Positions 9,746 through 18,351 of a stretch of DNA of 64,000 bases are shown here, one piece after another; the first letter of the stretch is position 1, and each line of letters begins with the position of its first letter. Both the position numbers and the translations under genes were made by a program. A model generated the notes under the pieces. The model searched no databases. It saw only the letters and a list, made by a program, of their open reading frames with translations, and was not told the DNA's origin. Source of the stretch: JAVBMJ01 sp031551275 (GTDB lineage: Bacteria; Bacteroidota; Bacteroidia; Bacteroidales; Rikenellaceae); contig JAVBNX010000003.1 in assembly GCA_031551275.1 (NCBI GenBank), positions 21,584 to 85,583 on the forward strand, in the 5' to 3' direction.

Positions 9746-10411
9746 ATGCAAAGGTTTTTCATCCTTTTTCTCCTGTTTTTGGCGGGTTGCTCGACCGAGC
9801 CCGCCGCGCCGGGCCGCAAGGTCTGGGGGATCGACGTGTCCAAGCACCAGCGGCGCATCGACTGGGGCAGCGTGATGGGCAACAACGCGCCCGATTTCGT
9901 CTTCCTCAAGGCGACGGAGGGGACGCTGATCGTCGACCCGACCTACGGCCACCATTGCAAACAGTTGGACGAGCGGGGGGTGCTGTACGGCGCGTACCAC
10001 TTTTTCGGGCACAGGACCCCGGGGAAGGAGCAGGCGCGCAACTTTATCAAGACGGCCAACCTCAAGCGGGGCAACCTGGTCCCGGTGCTCGACATCGAGA
10101 AGCACCGCTTTATGACCGACCCCAGGAAGTCGGCGCGCGAGGCCAGGGCGTTTTGCAGGGAGATCAGGCGGTATTACGGGGTGAACCCGATCATTTACTG
10201 CTCGACCAAATTTTATGAGGATTACCTCCGGGAGGACTTCCCGGAGAATAAATACGTGCTTTGGATCGCCGATTACCGGGGCGACCCCGACCACATCGGG
10301 TGGGATTTCTGGCAGCACACCGACTCCCACAAGCTGACCGGTGTGAGCGGGAATGTGGACCGGAACCTGTTCAACGGCGATATCAAGAAACTTAAAAAAC
10401 TGACGTTATGA
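9746..10411 (+). CDS. GH25-family lysozyme (N-acetylmuramidase) lipoprotein
   Basis: 221 aa. The signal peptide ends in lipobox FLAGC (Cys15), so the enzyme is likely anchored in the envelope. GH25 motifs are clear: GIDVSKHQ near residue 28, FLKATEGT, GAYHFF, the catalytic DxE in VLDIEKH, the YGVNPIIYCSTKF strand, and WDFWQHT near the end. The family hydrolyses beta-1,4 bonds of peptidoglycan. The frame is open to a TTG 12 bp upstream, but ATG gives the signal peptide. A TACCTTTG box lies just upstream. The stop codon overlaps the nadB start (ATGA). Confidence 0.9.
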   Translation: MQRFFILFLLFLAGCSTEPAAPGRKVWGIDVSKHQRRIDWGSVMGNNAPDFVFLKATEGTLIVDPTYGHHCKQLDERGVLYGAYHFFGHRTPGKEQARNFIKTANLKRGNLVPVLDIEKHRFMTDPRKSAREARAFCREIRRYYGVNPIIYCSTKFYEDYLREDFPENKYVLWIADYRGDPDHIGWDFWQHTDSHKLTGVSGNVDRNLFNGDIKKLKKLTL

Positions 10412-11958
10412 GGATCGAGTGCGATTATTTGGTAATCGGCAGCGGCATAGCCGGGCTGGCGTACGCGCTCAAGGTGGCCGAGCACGGCAAGGTGGTCGTG
10501 GCGACCAAAAAAGAGCTTTCCGACTCCAACACCAACTTCGCGCAGGGGGGCATCGCGGCGGTAACCTACTCGCCCGACACCTTCGAGAGCCACATCCAGG
10601 ATACGATGGTGTGCGGCTCGAACCTCAACCGAAGGGATGCGGTCGAGATGGTCGTGCGCAAGGCCCCTGACCTGATCAAGACGCTGATCCAGTGGGGGAC
10701 CAAGTTCGACAAGGCCCGGGACGGACGCTACGAGCTGGCGCGCGAGGGGGGCCACACCGAGCACAGGATCCTGCACCACAAGGACCTGACCGGGGCCGAG
10801 ATCGAGCGGGCGCTGATCACCAAGGTCAAGCAGCACCCCAACATCACGCTGTTGGAGTATCACTTCGCCGTGGACGTGATTACCCAGCACCACCTGGGCC
10901 AGATGGTGCGCAAGACGACCAAAGACATCGCCTGCTACGGGGCCTACCTGATGGATCTGAAGCGCGGCGATATCATTACCGCGTTATCCAAAGTGACGGT
11001 CCTGGCCACGGGCGGCGTGGGCAACGTCTACAACACGACCACCAACCCGCCCATCGCCACGGGCGACGGGATCGCCATGGTCCACCGGGCCAAAGGGGCG
11101 GTCGAGAACATGGAGTTCATCCAGTTCCACCCCACCTCGCTGTACAACCCCGGTGTGAGGCCCTCGTTTTTGATCAGCGAGGCCATGCGCGGTTTCGGGG
11201 GGATACTAAAACTCAAAAACGGCAAGGAATTCATGCAAAAATACCACTCCATGGGGTCGCTGGCCCCGCGGGACGTGGTGGCGCGCGGAATCGATACCGA
11301 GATGAAGGTACGGGGCGAGGACTATGTCTACCTCGACATGACCCACCTCGACGCCGAAGAGGTAATGGCCCACTTCCCCAACATCTACCGCGAGTGCCTC
11401 TCGATCGGCATCGACCTGACCAAGGAGATGATCCCCGTGGTCCCGGCGGCCCACTACTGCTGCGGCGGGGTGCGGGTCGATTTGAACGGGGAGAGCTCGA
11501 TCAACCGGTTGTACGTCTTGGGCGAGGCCTCCTCGACGGGCTTGCACGGCGCCAACCGATTGGCATCCAACTCGATGCTGGAAGCGGTGGTCTACGCCGA
11601 CGCGGCAGCCATCCATTCGGTCGCTCGGGCCTCTGAATTTGGTTTGGAGCTGGGCGTCCCCGACTGGAACGACGAGGGAACGACCTCGCCGGAGGAGATG
11701 GTACTCATTACCCAGAACAGCAAAGAGTTGCAACAGATCATGAGCAACTACGTCGGCATCGTCCGCAGCCGTCTCCGCCTGGAAAGGGCGCTGAAAAGAT
11801 TGGAAATCATCTACCAGGAAACCGAAGAACTTTACGCAAAATCGACCCTCAGCCAACCCCTCTGCGAACTGCGCAACATGGTAGCGATCAGCTACCTGAT
11901 CATCAAGCAGGCGCAGGCCTTGGGCCACAGCGTGGGGTTGCATTATATTGAAAATTAA
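10408..11958 (+). CDS. nadB: L-aspartate oxidase
   Basis: 516 aa. An FAD enzyme that oxidises aspartate to iminoaspartate, the first step of NAD synthesis. The N-terminal FAD fold is YLVIGSGIAGLAYALK; the quinone/substrate-proximal block reads NTNFAQGGIAAV; further motifs are EGGHTEHRILHHKDLTG, EFIQFHPTSLY, VVPAAHYCCGG and the signature ASSTGLHGANRLASNSMLE. The C-terminal helical domain is present, so the gene is full length. No nadA or nadC is nearby. It overlaps the lysozyme gene by 4 bp and prfC by 1 bp. Confidence 0.95.
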   Translation: MRIECDYLVIGSGIAGLAYALKVAEHGKVVVATKKELSDSNTNFAQGGIAAVTYSPDTFESHIQDTMVCGSNLNRRDAVEMVVRKAPDLIKTLIQWGTKFDKARDGRYELAREGGHTEHRILHHKDLTGAEIERALITKVKQHPNITLLEYHFAVDVITQHHLGQMVRKTTKDIACYGAYLMDLKRGDIITALSKVTVLATGGVGNVYNTTTNPPIATGDGIAMVHRAKGAVENMEFIQFHPTSLYNPGVRPSFLISEAMRGFGGILKLKNGKEFMQKYHSMGSLAPRDVVARGIDTEMKVRGEDYVYLDMTHLDAEEVMAHFPNIYRECLSIGIDLTKEMIPVVPAAHYCCGGVRVDLNGESSINRLYVLGEASSTGLHGANRLASNSMLEAVVYADAAAIHSVARASEFGLELGVPDWNDEGTTSPEEMVLITQNSKELQQIMSNYVGIVRSRLRLERALKRLEIIYQETEELYAKSTLSQPLCELRNMVAISYLIIKQAQALGHSVGLHYIEN

Positions 11959-13535
11959 TGTCGTATAAGGAAGAAATTGCACGCCGGCGAACCTTCGCCA
12001 TCATCGCCCACCCCGACGCGGGGAAGACCACCCTGACCGAAAAGCTCCTGCTCTTCGGCGGGGCGATCCACGTGGCCGGGGCGGTCAAGTCGAACAAGAT
12101 CAAGCGCGGGGCGACCTCCGACTTTATGGAGATCGAGCGCCAGCGGGGAATCTCGGTGGCGACCTCGGTAATGGGCTTCGAATACAAAGGGGTGAAGATC
12201 AATATTCTGGACACCCCCGGCCACGAAGACTTCGCGGAAGACACCTACCGCACCCTGACCGCCGTGGACAGCGCGATCATCGTGATCGACGGGGCCAAGG
12301 GGGTCGAGACCCAGACGCGCAAACTGATGGAGGTGTGCCGGATGCGCCATACGCCGGTCATGGTGTTCATCAACAAGATGGACCGTCCCTGCCTCGACCC
12401 GTTCGATTTGCTGGACGAGGTGGAAAAGGAGCTGAAGATCGCCGTGCGGCCCCTGGCCATGCCGATCAGCGACGGGCCCACCTTCAAGGGGGTGTACAAC
12501 ATCTATGAGCAGAACCTCTCGCTGTTCCTGAGCGACGAGCGGCAGACGGCCACGGCCGAGACGGTTGATATCGCGCTGGACGATCCGAAGATGGATGATT
12601 ACATCGCGCCATTCGGTCCCAAGCTGAGGGAAAACCTCGAGTTGACCGAAGGGGTCTACGGGGAGCTCGACCGGGAGGCCTACCTGCGGGGCGAACTGGC
12701 CCCGGTGTTCTTCGGCAGTGCGGTAAATAACTTCGGGGTCAGGGAGTTACTGGAGTGCTTCATCAAGGTCTCGCCCGAACCGCGGCCCTCGCAGACTTTG
12801 CAGCGCGAGGTCGAGCCCTACGAAACAAAGATGACCGGCTTCGTGTTCAAGATCCACGCCAATATGGACCCCAACCACCGGGACCGGATCGCGTTCCTGA
12901 AGATCTGCTCCGGCGTTTTCGAGCGCGGCAAAGCCTATTTGCACGTGCCGAGCGGCAAGATGATGAAATTCCCCTCGCTGACGGCATTCCTGGCCGAGAA
13001 AAAGTCGATCGTCGACGAGGCCTACGCGGGCGATATAGTCGGCTTGCACGATACGGGCAACTTCAAGATCGGGGATTCGTTCACCGAGGGCGAAAAGCTC
13101 AAATTCACGGGCATACCCTCGTTCGCGCCCGAATTGTTCCGCTACATCGAGAACGCCGACCCGCAGAAATTCAAGCAGTTGAGCAAGGGCGTCGACCAGC
13201 TGATGGACGAAGGGGTGGCGCAACTATTCACCGGAAAGGCCAACGGGCGCAAGATCATCGGCACGGTCGGGGCGTTGCAGTTCGAGGTGATCCAGTACCG
13301 CCTGGAGCACGAATACGGCGCCAAATGCCGCTACGAGGCGGTCAACGTCTACAAGGCGTGCTGGTTCGAGTCGGACAACCTCGAGCAACTGGAGGATTTC
13401 AGGAAGCGCAAATGGAACAACCTGGCCATCGACAAGCACGGCCGCGAGGTCTTCCTGGCCGATACTTCCTATGCCCTCTCGCAGTCGATCGAGCGGTTCG
13501 GGGACATCCGGTTCCACTTTACCTCGGAGTTTTAG
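11958..13535 (+). CDS. prfC: Peptide chain release factor 3
   Basis: 525 aa, normal RF3 length. This GTPase recycles RF1/RF2 from the ribosome after termination. G1 AHPDAGKTT (residues 16-24), a G2 region around RQRGISVATSVM, G3 DTPGHEDF, G4 NKMDRP. The RF3-specific C-terminus is seen in GTVGALQFEVIQYRLEHEYG and the final DIRFHFTSEF. The start ATG shares one base with the nadB stop (TAATG). Confidence 0.96.
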   Translation: MSYKEEIARRRTFAIIAHPDAGKTTLTEKLLLFGGAIHVAGAVKSNKIKRGATSDFMEIERQRGISVATSVMGFEYKGVKINILDTPGHEDFAEDTYRTLTAVDSAIIVIDGAKGVETQTRKLMEVCRMRHTPVMVFINKMDRPCLDPFDLLDEVEKELKIAVRPLAMPISDGPTFKGVYNIYEQNLSLFLSDERQTATAETVDIALDDPKMDDYIAPFGPKLRENLELTEGVYGELDREAYLRGELAPVFFGSAVNNFGVRELLECFIKVSPEPRPSQTLQREVEPYETKMTGFVFKIHANMDPNHRDRIAFLKICSGVFERGKAYLHVPSGKMMKFPSLTAFLAEKKSIVDEAYAGDIVGLHDTGNFKIGDSFTEGEKLKFTGIPSFAPELFRYIENADPQKFKQLSKGVDQLMDEGVAQLFTGKANGRKIIGTVGALQFEVIQYRLEHEYGAKCRYEAVNVYKACWFESDNLEQLEDFRKRKWNNLAIDKHGREVFLADTSYALSQSIERFGDIRFHFTSEF

Positions 13536-13546
13536 CCTCTTGGAAA

Positions 13547-14041
13547 ATGCCTGGCGAATTGACATACAGGGCTGTCGAGCAGCGGGATCTCGAGACCATT
13601 TGCGGTTTCCCGCAAAACGCCCGGGAACTGTTCTATATGTTCCCCAAGGCGGAGTTTCCCCTTACCGTGGAGCAACTGGCCGCCGCCGTGGAGAGCCGTC
13701 TCGAGTCGACGGTCATCCTCAAAGGAGGGGAGATCGCCGGGTTCGCGAATATGTACGACGTGGTGGAGAACCGGTACTGCTCGATCGGGAATGTGATCAT
13801 AAACCCCAAATTCCGCAGGCAGGGAATCGGGGAGTTCGTGATGCAGGTCATGGAGGGCATCGCGACGGGAAAATACAACGTCTCCGAACTCCGCCTGGTT
13901 TGCTTCAACGGCAACCCGGGAATTTTGCTGTACTCGAAATTAGGGTACCATCCTTATGGCATCAAACGATGGACCGATAAGGAGAACGAACCCGTTGCAT
14001 TGATCGAGATGAAACGGACAATAAAAAATCCGGAAGATTAA
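13547..14041 (+). CDS. GNAT-family N-acetyltransferase
   Basis: 164 aa. Motif A for acetyl-CoA binding is IINPKFRRQGIGEFVMQ (R/Q-x-x-G-x-G/A type), followed by the LVCFNGNPGILLYSKLGYH strand-helix that ends most GNAT folds. The N-terminus (YRAVEQRDLETICGF) is typical. The substrate cannot be told. The ATG is 11 bp after prfC, so it is probably the last gene of the lysozyme-nadB-prfC run; its stop codon lies inside the loop of a bidirectional terminator. Confidence 0.88.
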   Translation: MPGELTYRAVEQRDLETICGFPQNARELFYMFPKAEFPLTVEQLAAAVESRLESTVILKGGEIAGFANMYDVVENRYCSIGNVIINPKFRRQGIGEFVMQVMEGIATGKYNVSELRLVCFNGNPGILLYSKLGYHPYGIKRWTDKENEPVALIEMKRTIKNPED

Positions 14042-14057
14042 GACTTCCGGATTTTTT
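14023..14057. terminator. Bidirectional Rho-independent terminator
   Basis: A perfect 14 bp inverted repeat (AAAAAATCCGGAAG / CTTCCGGATTTTTT) with a 7 nt loop that contains the stop codon of the acetyltransferase. The A-run on one side and T-run on the other let it serve both the plus-strand operon and the convergent superoxide dismutase. Confidence 0.88.
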
Positions 14058-14073
14058 ATTTACCGACGGTCCG

Positions 14074-14721
14074 CTATTGCGCCTCGTCGTAGATCTTCTC
14101 GATGGTCTTCCAGTCGTACAATTTCCACAACGCGGCAATGTACTCGGCCCTGCGGTTGCGGTAGTCGATGTAGTAGGCATGCTCCCATACGTCGATGCAC
14201 ATCAGCGCTTTGTGCCCCTTGGCCAGCGGGTTGCTGGCGTTGGGGTGCGACTCGATCGCAAGGTTGCCCTTCTTGTCGGCGACCAGGAAGACCCAGCCCG
14301 AGCCGAACAGCGAGGTGGCGGCTTTGGTAAACTGCTCCTTGAAAAGCTCCAGCGAGCCGAAATCGCGGATGATCGCGTCCAGCAGGCGCGCTTCGGGCAG
14401 GCGCTCGGCGCCGGGGGCCAGCGTGTTGAAGAAGAAGGTGTGGTTCCACAGCTGGGCGGCGTTGTTGAAGATCGGGCCCGAACTGTTGCGGATGATGTCC
14501 TCCAGGGACATGCTCACGTATTGGGTGTTCTCGATCAACGCGTTCAGGTTGTTGACGTAAGCCTGAAGGTGCTTGTTGTAGTGGTAGTCCATCGTCTCGG
14601 CGCTGATCGCGGGCGAGAGGGCGTCCAATTTGTACTTGAGGGGGGGCAGGGAGAAAGACCCGGCCGCTGCTGCATTTGCCATAACAGATAAAATTAAAAT
14701 TATGAATGATAGTTTTTTCAT
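14074..14721 (-). CDS. sodB: Fe/Mn superoxide dismutase with signal peptide
   Basis: 215 aa. It converts superoxide to peroxide and oxygen. The metal ligands line up as His47, His94, Asp177 and His181 (motifs DYHYNKH, LWNHTFFF, DVWEHAYYIDYRNRR). Compared with cytoplasmic SodB there is an extra 20-residue N-terminus, KKLSFIILILSVMANAAAA, that looks like a cleavable Sec signal. This predicts a periplasmic or secreted enzyme, unusual for Bacteroidales. The segment FFFNTLAPG differs from the common FYWNSLSP. It stands alone, convergent with the acetyltransferase. Confidence 0.93.
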   Translation of the reverse strand: MKKLSFIILILSVMANAAAAGSFSLPPLKYKLDALSPAISAETMDYHYNKHLQAYVNNLNALIENTQYVSMSLEDIIRNSSGPIFNNAAQLWNHTFFFNTLAPGAERLPEARLLDAIIRDFGSLELFKEQFTKAATSLFGSGWVFLVADKKGNLAIESHPNASNPLAKGHKALMCIDVWEHAYYIDYRNRRAEYIAALWKLYDWKTIEKIYDEAQ

Positions 14722-14830
14722 CGATAAAAGTTTTGCGGTGCGGTTTTAGTAAAGGTAATAAACAAAATGCGTACCGCAGTTGAAGTTTTGGTTACCTTTT
14801 ATGCTGATGGAATTTTCGTACATTTGCAGG

Positions 14831-17470
14831 ATGATAAAAAGAACGATCCTGTTGGCGGTTTTGCTCGCCGCCTCCATCGACGCTTCCCAGGCCGCGAAGT
14901 GGAACTGGCCCTTCGGCAAAAAGAAGGCCGCCGCGCCCGCGTCGACCGCGCAGACGGCCCCCGCCAAAACCTCCGAATACGAACGTTTCCTCAAGGAGAA
15001 GCCCAAGACGGAGTTCGGGATGGTGCTGGTGCACAAAAGCAAGGAGAAGCTCTACCTGGAGATCCCCGTAAAGCTGCTCGGGCGCGATATGCTGCTGGGG
15101 TCGGTGGTCAGCGAGACCTCCGACAACTCGCGGGCCATCGTGGGATCGCAGCCCAACGCGCCGATGCACGTGCGCTTTTTGAAGAACGAAAACCGGATCG
15201 CCCTGACCTCCGTAGCCAGCGCAAACATAACCGACTCGCCCGACGTGGAGAAAGCCATTGCCAGGAGCAATGCCGACGCCGTGTTGCAGAGCTTCAAGAT
15301 CGAGATGTGGAACCTCGACTCGACCGCCGTGGTAATCGACGTGACCGACTTTTTCGTCGGGGACCAGAAGCGGATGGGGCCCTTCCCGTTTGCGCCGCAG
15401 GGGAGCGTGCGCAGGATCGAGAATTTCCGCTCCGACAGGTCGTTTCTGGTCGGGTTCAAGGCGTTCGCCTCCAATATTTCGGTCAAAAGTTCGCTCTCCT
15501 ATACCGTTACCACCACCTCGGGATCGCAGGAGATCTCGCGCGACGTGCCCTTTACGGCCGTGATGACGCGCTCGCTGATCCTGCTCGACTCAATAGCCCA
15601 GCGCCCCCGGATTACCGACGCACGGATGTCGGTGTTCTGCACCCCCAAGACGCTCTATTCGGCCCAAGAGCAGGGTACGCGCACGGTTTGGTACGCCCAC
15701 CGATGGAAACTCGAGCCCACCGATACGGCCGCTTTCCGGCGCGGCGAGCCGGTCGCGCCCAAAAAGCCCATCGTGTTCTGGGTGGACGACACCTTCCCCG
15801 GGGCGTGGAAAGAGTATATCGAACAGGGCGTGCTGCAATGGAACGAACTCTTCGAGAAGATCGGGTTCAAAAACGCGGTGGAGTGCAAACCCTTCTCGCC
15901 CGACGACCCGAAATTCGACCCGGACAACATAGCCAACAGCTGCATACGTTACGCGCCGATCAAGATCGCCAATGCGATGGGCCCCTCGTGGGTCGACCCG
16001 AGAAGCGGCGAGATCCTGTGCGCCTCGGTCTACGTCTACCACGACGTTATCCGGCTGCTGAACAACTGGCGGACGATCCAGACCGCGCAGGTCGACCCCA
16101 AAGTCCGGGGAATGGAGCTGCCGCAGGAGGTTTTGGGCGACGGGCTGCGCTACGTGATCGCCCACGAGGTGGGCCACTGCCTCGGTTTCATGCACAACAT
16201 GGGGGCGTCGAGCCACATCCCGGTCGACTCGCTGCGTTCGGCCTCCTGGCGGGGGGGTACGACTTATTCGATCATGGATTACGCGCGCTTCAACTACGTG
16301 GCCCAGCCCTCGGACGCGGGGGCGATGCTCACTCCGCCCCGGTTCGGGGAGTACGACCGCTACGCGCTGGATTGGCTCTACACGCCGGTCTTCGGGGTGG
16401 AGACGGCGGCCGAGGAGTATAAAGTTACCTCGGCGTGGATTACCCAGGCGATCCAAAATCCCATTTACCGCTACGGGCAGCAGCAGTTCGGGGTCAACAT
16501 CGACCCGGCCTCATTGACCGAGGACCTGGGCGACGACGCGCTGAAAGCTTCGCGCTACGGGATCGACAACCTGAAGTACATCATGCCCAAATTCTTCGCC
16601 TGGGAAGCCGCCGGGGACGACGACTACGACTACCGGCAGGGAATCTTCGCAGGGATGATCTCGCAGTATATCCGCTACATGAACCATGTCTACGCCAGCA
16701 TTGGAGGGGTTTACCTCAACGCCCGGTTGCAGGGCGACCCCGTGATCGCTTACCAGTGCGTGGCGGGCGAGCGGCAACGCATGGCGGTGGAGTTCTTTAA
16801 AAAGGAGCTGCGCGACCTGGCCTGGATGGACGAGCCTTCGGTGGTGCGCAACATTGCCTTTACCGGGGTGCCCTCCCAGGCGGTGCGGAGTTCGCTGATG
16901 GGGGCCGTGCTGAGCTTCCCGTCCAAGGTGGCCTACACCTTCCCGATGTCCTCGGGAGCGGATATCTACACCCCCCAGATGGCAATGGAGGATGTGTTCG
17001 ACATCGTCTGGGAGCCTACGCGGAAAGGGACCAAACTGCAGGACTGGGAGATGGATTTCCAAAGGGAGTACCTTTCCGCGGTTTGCGCCAAGGCGGGACT
17101 CAGCTACGGGGGGAGCTCGTCCTTCGGGATCGGGGTGGCGGATGGGAACGAGCACCTCGGCGTGCGGCTGCCCGAACAGGCGGCCCAAAGGATGGAGTCG
17201 CAGGAGTGGAAGTGCAGTTGCGCCCAGTGCGGGACGGGGCACCACGGCGATGCGGGTCCGGACGGTACGGCGGGCTCCGGTTTGGCCAACGGGGCGATCA
17301 TGCGCTCGATCATGTTCACATTCCCCGACCCGAGGAGCTACCAGGCCGAAAATTACGCCATGCTGATCAAGGCCAGGGATCTGGTGCGCAGCCGGATGGG
17401 TTCGGCCGCGGGGGCCGTGGCAGCGCATTACCAACTGATAATCAAAAACATAGAAAAAACACTCGAATAA
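14831..17470 (+). CDS. Secreted zinc-dependent metalloprotease (DUF4953/DUF5117 type)
   Basis: 879 aa with a signal peptide (about 1-22, ending SQAA). The catalytic site is HEVGHCLGFMH, an HExxHxxxxxH metzincin motif with zinc ligands His445, His449 and His455, followed by the possible Met-turn SIMDYARFNY. The domain order (N-terminal beta domain, metzincin domain, C-terminal helical domain) and the phrase FWVDDTFPGAWKEYIEQGVLQWNELFEKIGF match the Bacteroidota family annotated zinc-dependent metalloprotease. Substrates are unknown. A 17-codon upstream extension is open but lies in the promoter; a TACATTTG box ends 4 nt before this ATG. Confidence 0.92.
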   Translation: MIKRTILLAVLLAASIDASQAAKWNWPFGKKKAAAPASTAQTAPAKTSEYERFLKEKPKTEFGMVLVHKSKEKLYLEIPVKLLGRDMLLGSVVSETSDNSRAIVGSQPNAPMHVRFLKNENRIALTSVASANITDSPDVEKAIARSNADAVLQSFKIEMWNLDSTAVVIDVTDFFVGDQKRMGPFPFAPQGSVRRIENFRSDRSFLVGFKAFASNISVKSSLSYTVTTTSGSQEISRDVPFTAVMTRSLILLDSIAQRPRITDARMSVFCTPKTLYSAQEQGTRTVWYAHRWKLEPTDTAAFRRGEPVAPKKPIVFWVDDTFPGAWKEYIEQGVLQWNELFEKIGFKNAVECKPFSPDDPKFDPDNIANSCIRYAPIKIANAMGPSWVDPRSGEILCASVYVYHDVIRLLNNWRTIQTAQVDPKVRGMELPQEVLGDGLRYVIAHEVGHCLGFMHNMGASSHIPVDSLRSASWRGGTTYSIMDYARFNYVAQPSDAGAMLTPPRFGEYDRYALDWLYTPVFGVETAAEEYKVTSAWITQAIQNPIYRYGQQQFGVNIDPASLTEDLGDDALKASRYGIDNLKYIMPKFFAWEAAGDDDYDYRQGIFAGMISQYIRYMNHVYASIGGVYLNARLQGDPVIAYQCVAGERQRMAVEFFKKELRDLAWMDEPSVVRNIAFTGVPSQAVRSSLMGAVLSFPSKVAYTFPMSSGADIYTPQMAMEDVFDIVWEPTRKGTKLQDWEMDFQREYLSAVCAKAGLSYGGSSSFGIGVADGNEHLGVRLPEQAAQRMESQEWKCSCAQCGTGHHGDAGPDGTAGSGLANGAIMRSIMFTFPDPRSYQAENYAMLIKARDLVRSRMGSAAGAVAAHYQLIIKNIEKTLE

Positions 17471-17544
17471 AAGGTCCCGGTGGCAGGGAAAGGCTTGTGG
17501 TACAAGTTTTGAACGGTTAAAGGTGGACTAAAACAACACACGAT

Positions 17545-18132
17545 ATGGTAAAGAAGAGAAACGGGGAGAATTTCCCTGGCGATCAGCATGATACGAGCCA
17601 AAAGAACGCCTGCGGGCCCGAGTCCTGCGGGATGGAGACCCCGCCCGACCCTGACATGGTGGCAGACGAGAGCTTCCAGCAGGATGACACTTTGGCAGGA
17701 AAGGAGCAGGCCGACGAGTGGAAAGACAAATATGTGCGCCTCTCGGCCGAATTCGACAACTTCCGCCGCCGGACCCTGCGCGAGAAGATGGAGCTGGTGG
17801 CCCAGGGCGGCGAGGAGATCGTCAAGGCGCTGCTGCCCGTGCTCGACGATACGGACCGGGCGCTGGAGGCAATGCGGAAGACCGAGGACATCGAATCGGT
17901 AAGGGTCGGGATCGAACTGATCTCCACCAAGTTGCACGACACGCTCAAAAGCAAGGGCCTGGCCGCCATCGAGGCGATCGGCAAGGAGTTGGACACCGAT
18001 TACCACGAAGCGATCGCCCGCATACCCGCGCAGGAGCCGGGACAGAGCGGCAAGATCGTCGACGTGGTCCAGAAAGGATACAAATTCAAGGACAAGGTAG
18101 CACGCCACGCGAAAGTCGTGGTCGGGGAATAA
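17545..18132 (+). CDS. grpE: Nucleotide exchange factor GrpE
   Basis: 195 aa. GrpE releases ADP from DnaK. A low-complexity acidic N-terminal tail (about 1-55) is followed by the coiled-coil dimerisation region (ADEWKDKYVRLSAEFDNFRRRTLREK) and the C-terminal beta wing with the signature IVDVVQKGYKFKDKVARHAKVVV. Length and layout are normal. dnaJ follows after 219 bp filled with palindromes and a repeat fragment. dnaK is not in the window. Confidence 0.95.
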   Translation: MVKKRNGENFPGDQHDTSQKNACGPESCGMETPPDPDMVADESFQQDDTLAGKEQADEWKDKYVRLSAEFDNFRRRTLREKMELVAQGGEEIVKALLPVLDDTDRALEAMRKTEDIESVRVGIELISTKLHDTLKSKGLAAIEAIGKELDTDYHEAIARIPAQEPGQSGKIVDVVQKGYKFKDKVARHAKVVVGE

Positions 18133-18136
18133 AAAC

Positions 18137-18160
18137 GTGAGTTTCGTATACGAAACTCAC
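18137..18160. repeat. Perfect 24 bp palindrome after grpE
   Basis: GTGAGTTTCG-TATA-CGAAACTCAC, perfectly self-complementary, 4 bp after the grpE stop. There is no T-run, so a simple terminator is unlikely. It could be an operator, a transcript-stabilising hairpin or part of a palindromic repeat. Confidence 0.7.
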
Positions 18161-18175
18161 AATCCATTGGGCGGA

Positions 18176-18250
18176 CGGCCCGCAGGGTCGTACGCAAAGC
18201 CCTCTCCTACGGTTAGGGGAGGGTTGGGAGGGGTGATCGAATCTTGCGAC
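18176..18250 (+). repeat. Dispersed structured repeat, partial copy D
   Basis: Matches the central part of repeat copies A and B: the hairpin with loop CGGT (18200-18223, stem CCCTCTCCTA / TAGGGGAGGG with one T-G pair) followed by GGAGGGGTGATCGAAT. In copy A the same hairpin is followed by GGTGATCGAATC. Confidence 0.65.
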
Positions 18251-18348
18251 TCCAAAGGAGTCGCTAACGTGGGTTCCGGATAAGGACCCAGGAAGATACG
18301 GTCTGGTTTGTAATAATTCATAAAGGGTCCTTATCCGGGACTCACGTT
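18246..18348. repeat. Nested inverted repeats just before dnaJ
   Basis: A perfect 8 bp hairpin (GCGACTCC-AAA-GGAGTCGC, 18246-18264) is followed by a 24 bp inverted repeat with 22 of 24 positions paired: 18266-18289 (starts AACGTGGG) and 18325-18348 (ends CTCACGTT), with a 35 nt spacer. The right arm ends 3 bp before the dnaJ ATG, so in mRNA it would fold directly over the translation start. Confidence 0.75.
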
Positions 18349-18351
18349 ACT

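Noticed and set aside
12755..14041. 428-codon frame joining the acetyltransferase to sequence inside prfC
   Set aside because: The first 264 codons are an alternative frame of prfC. The acetyltransferase domain starts at the ATG at 13547.
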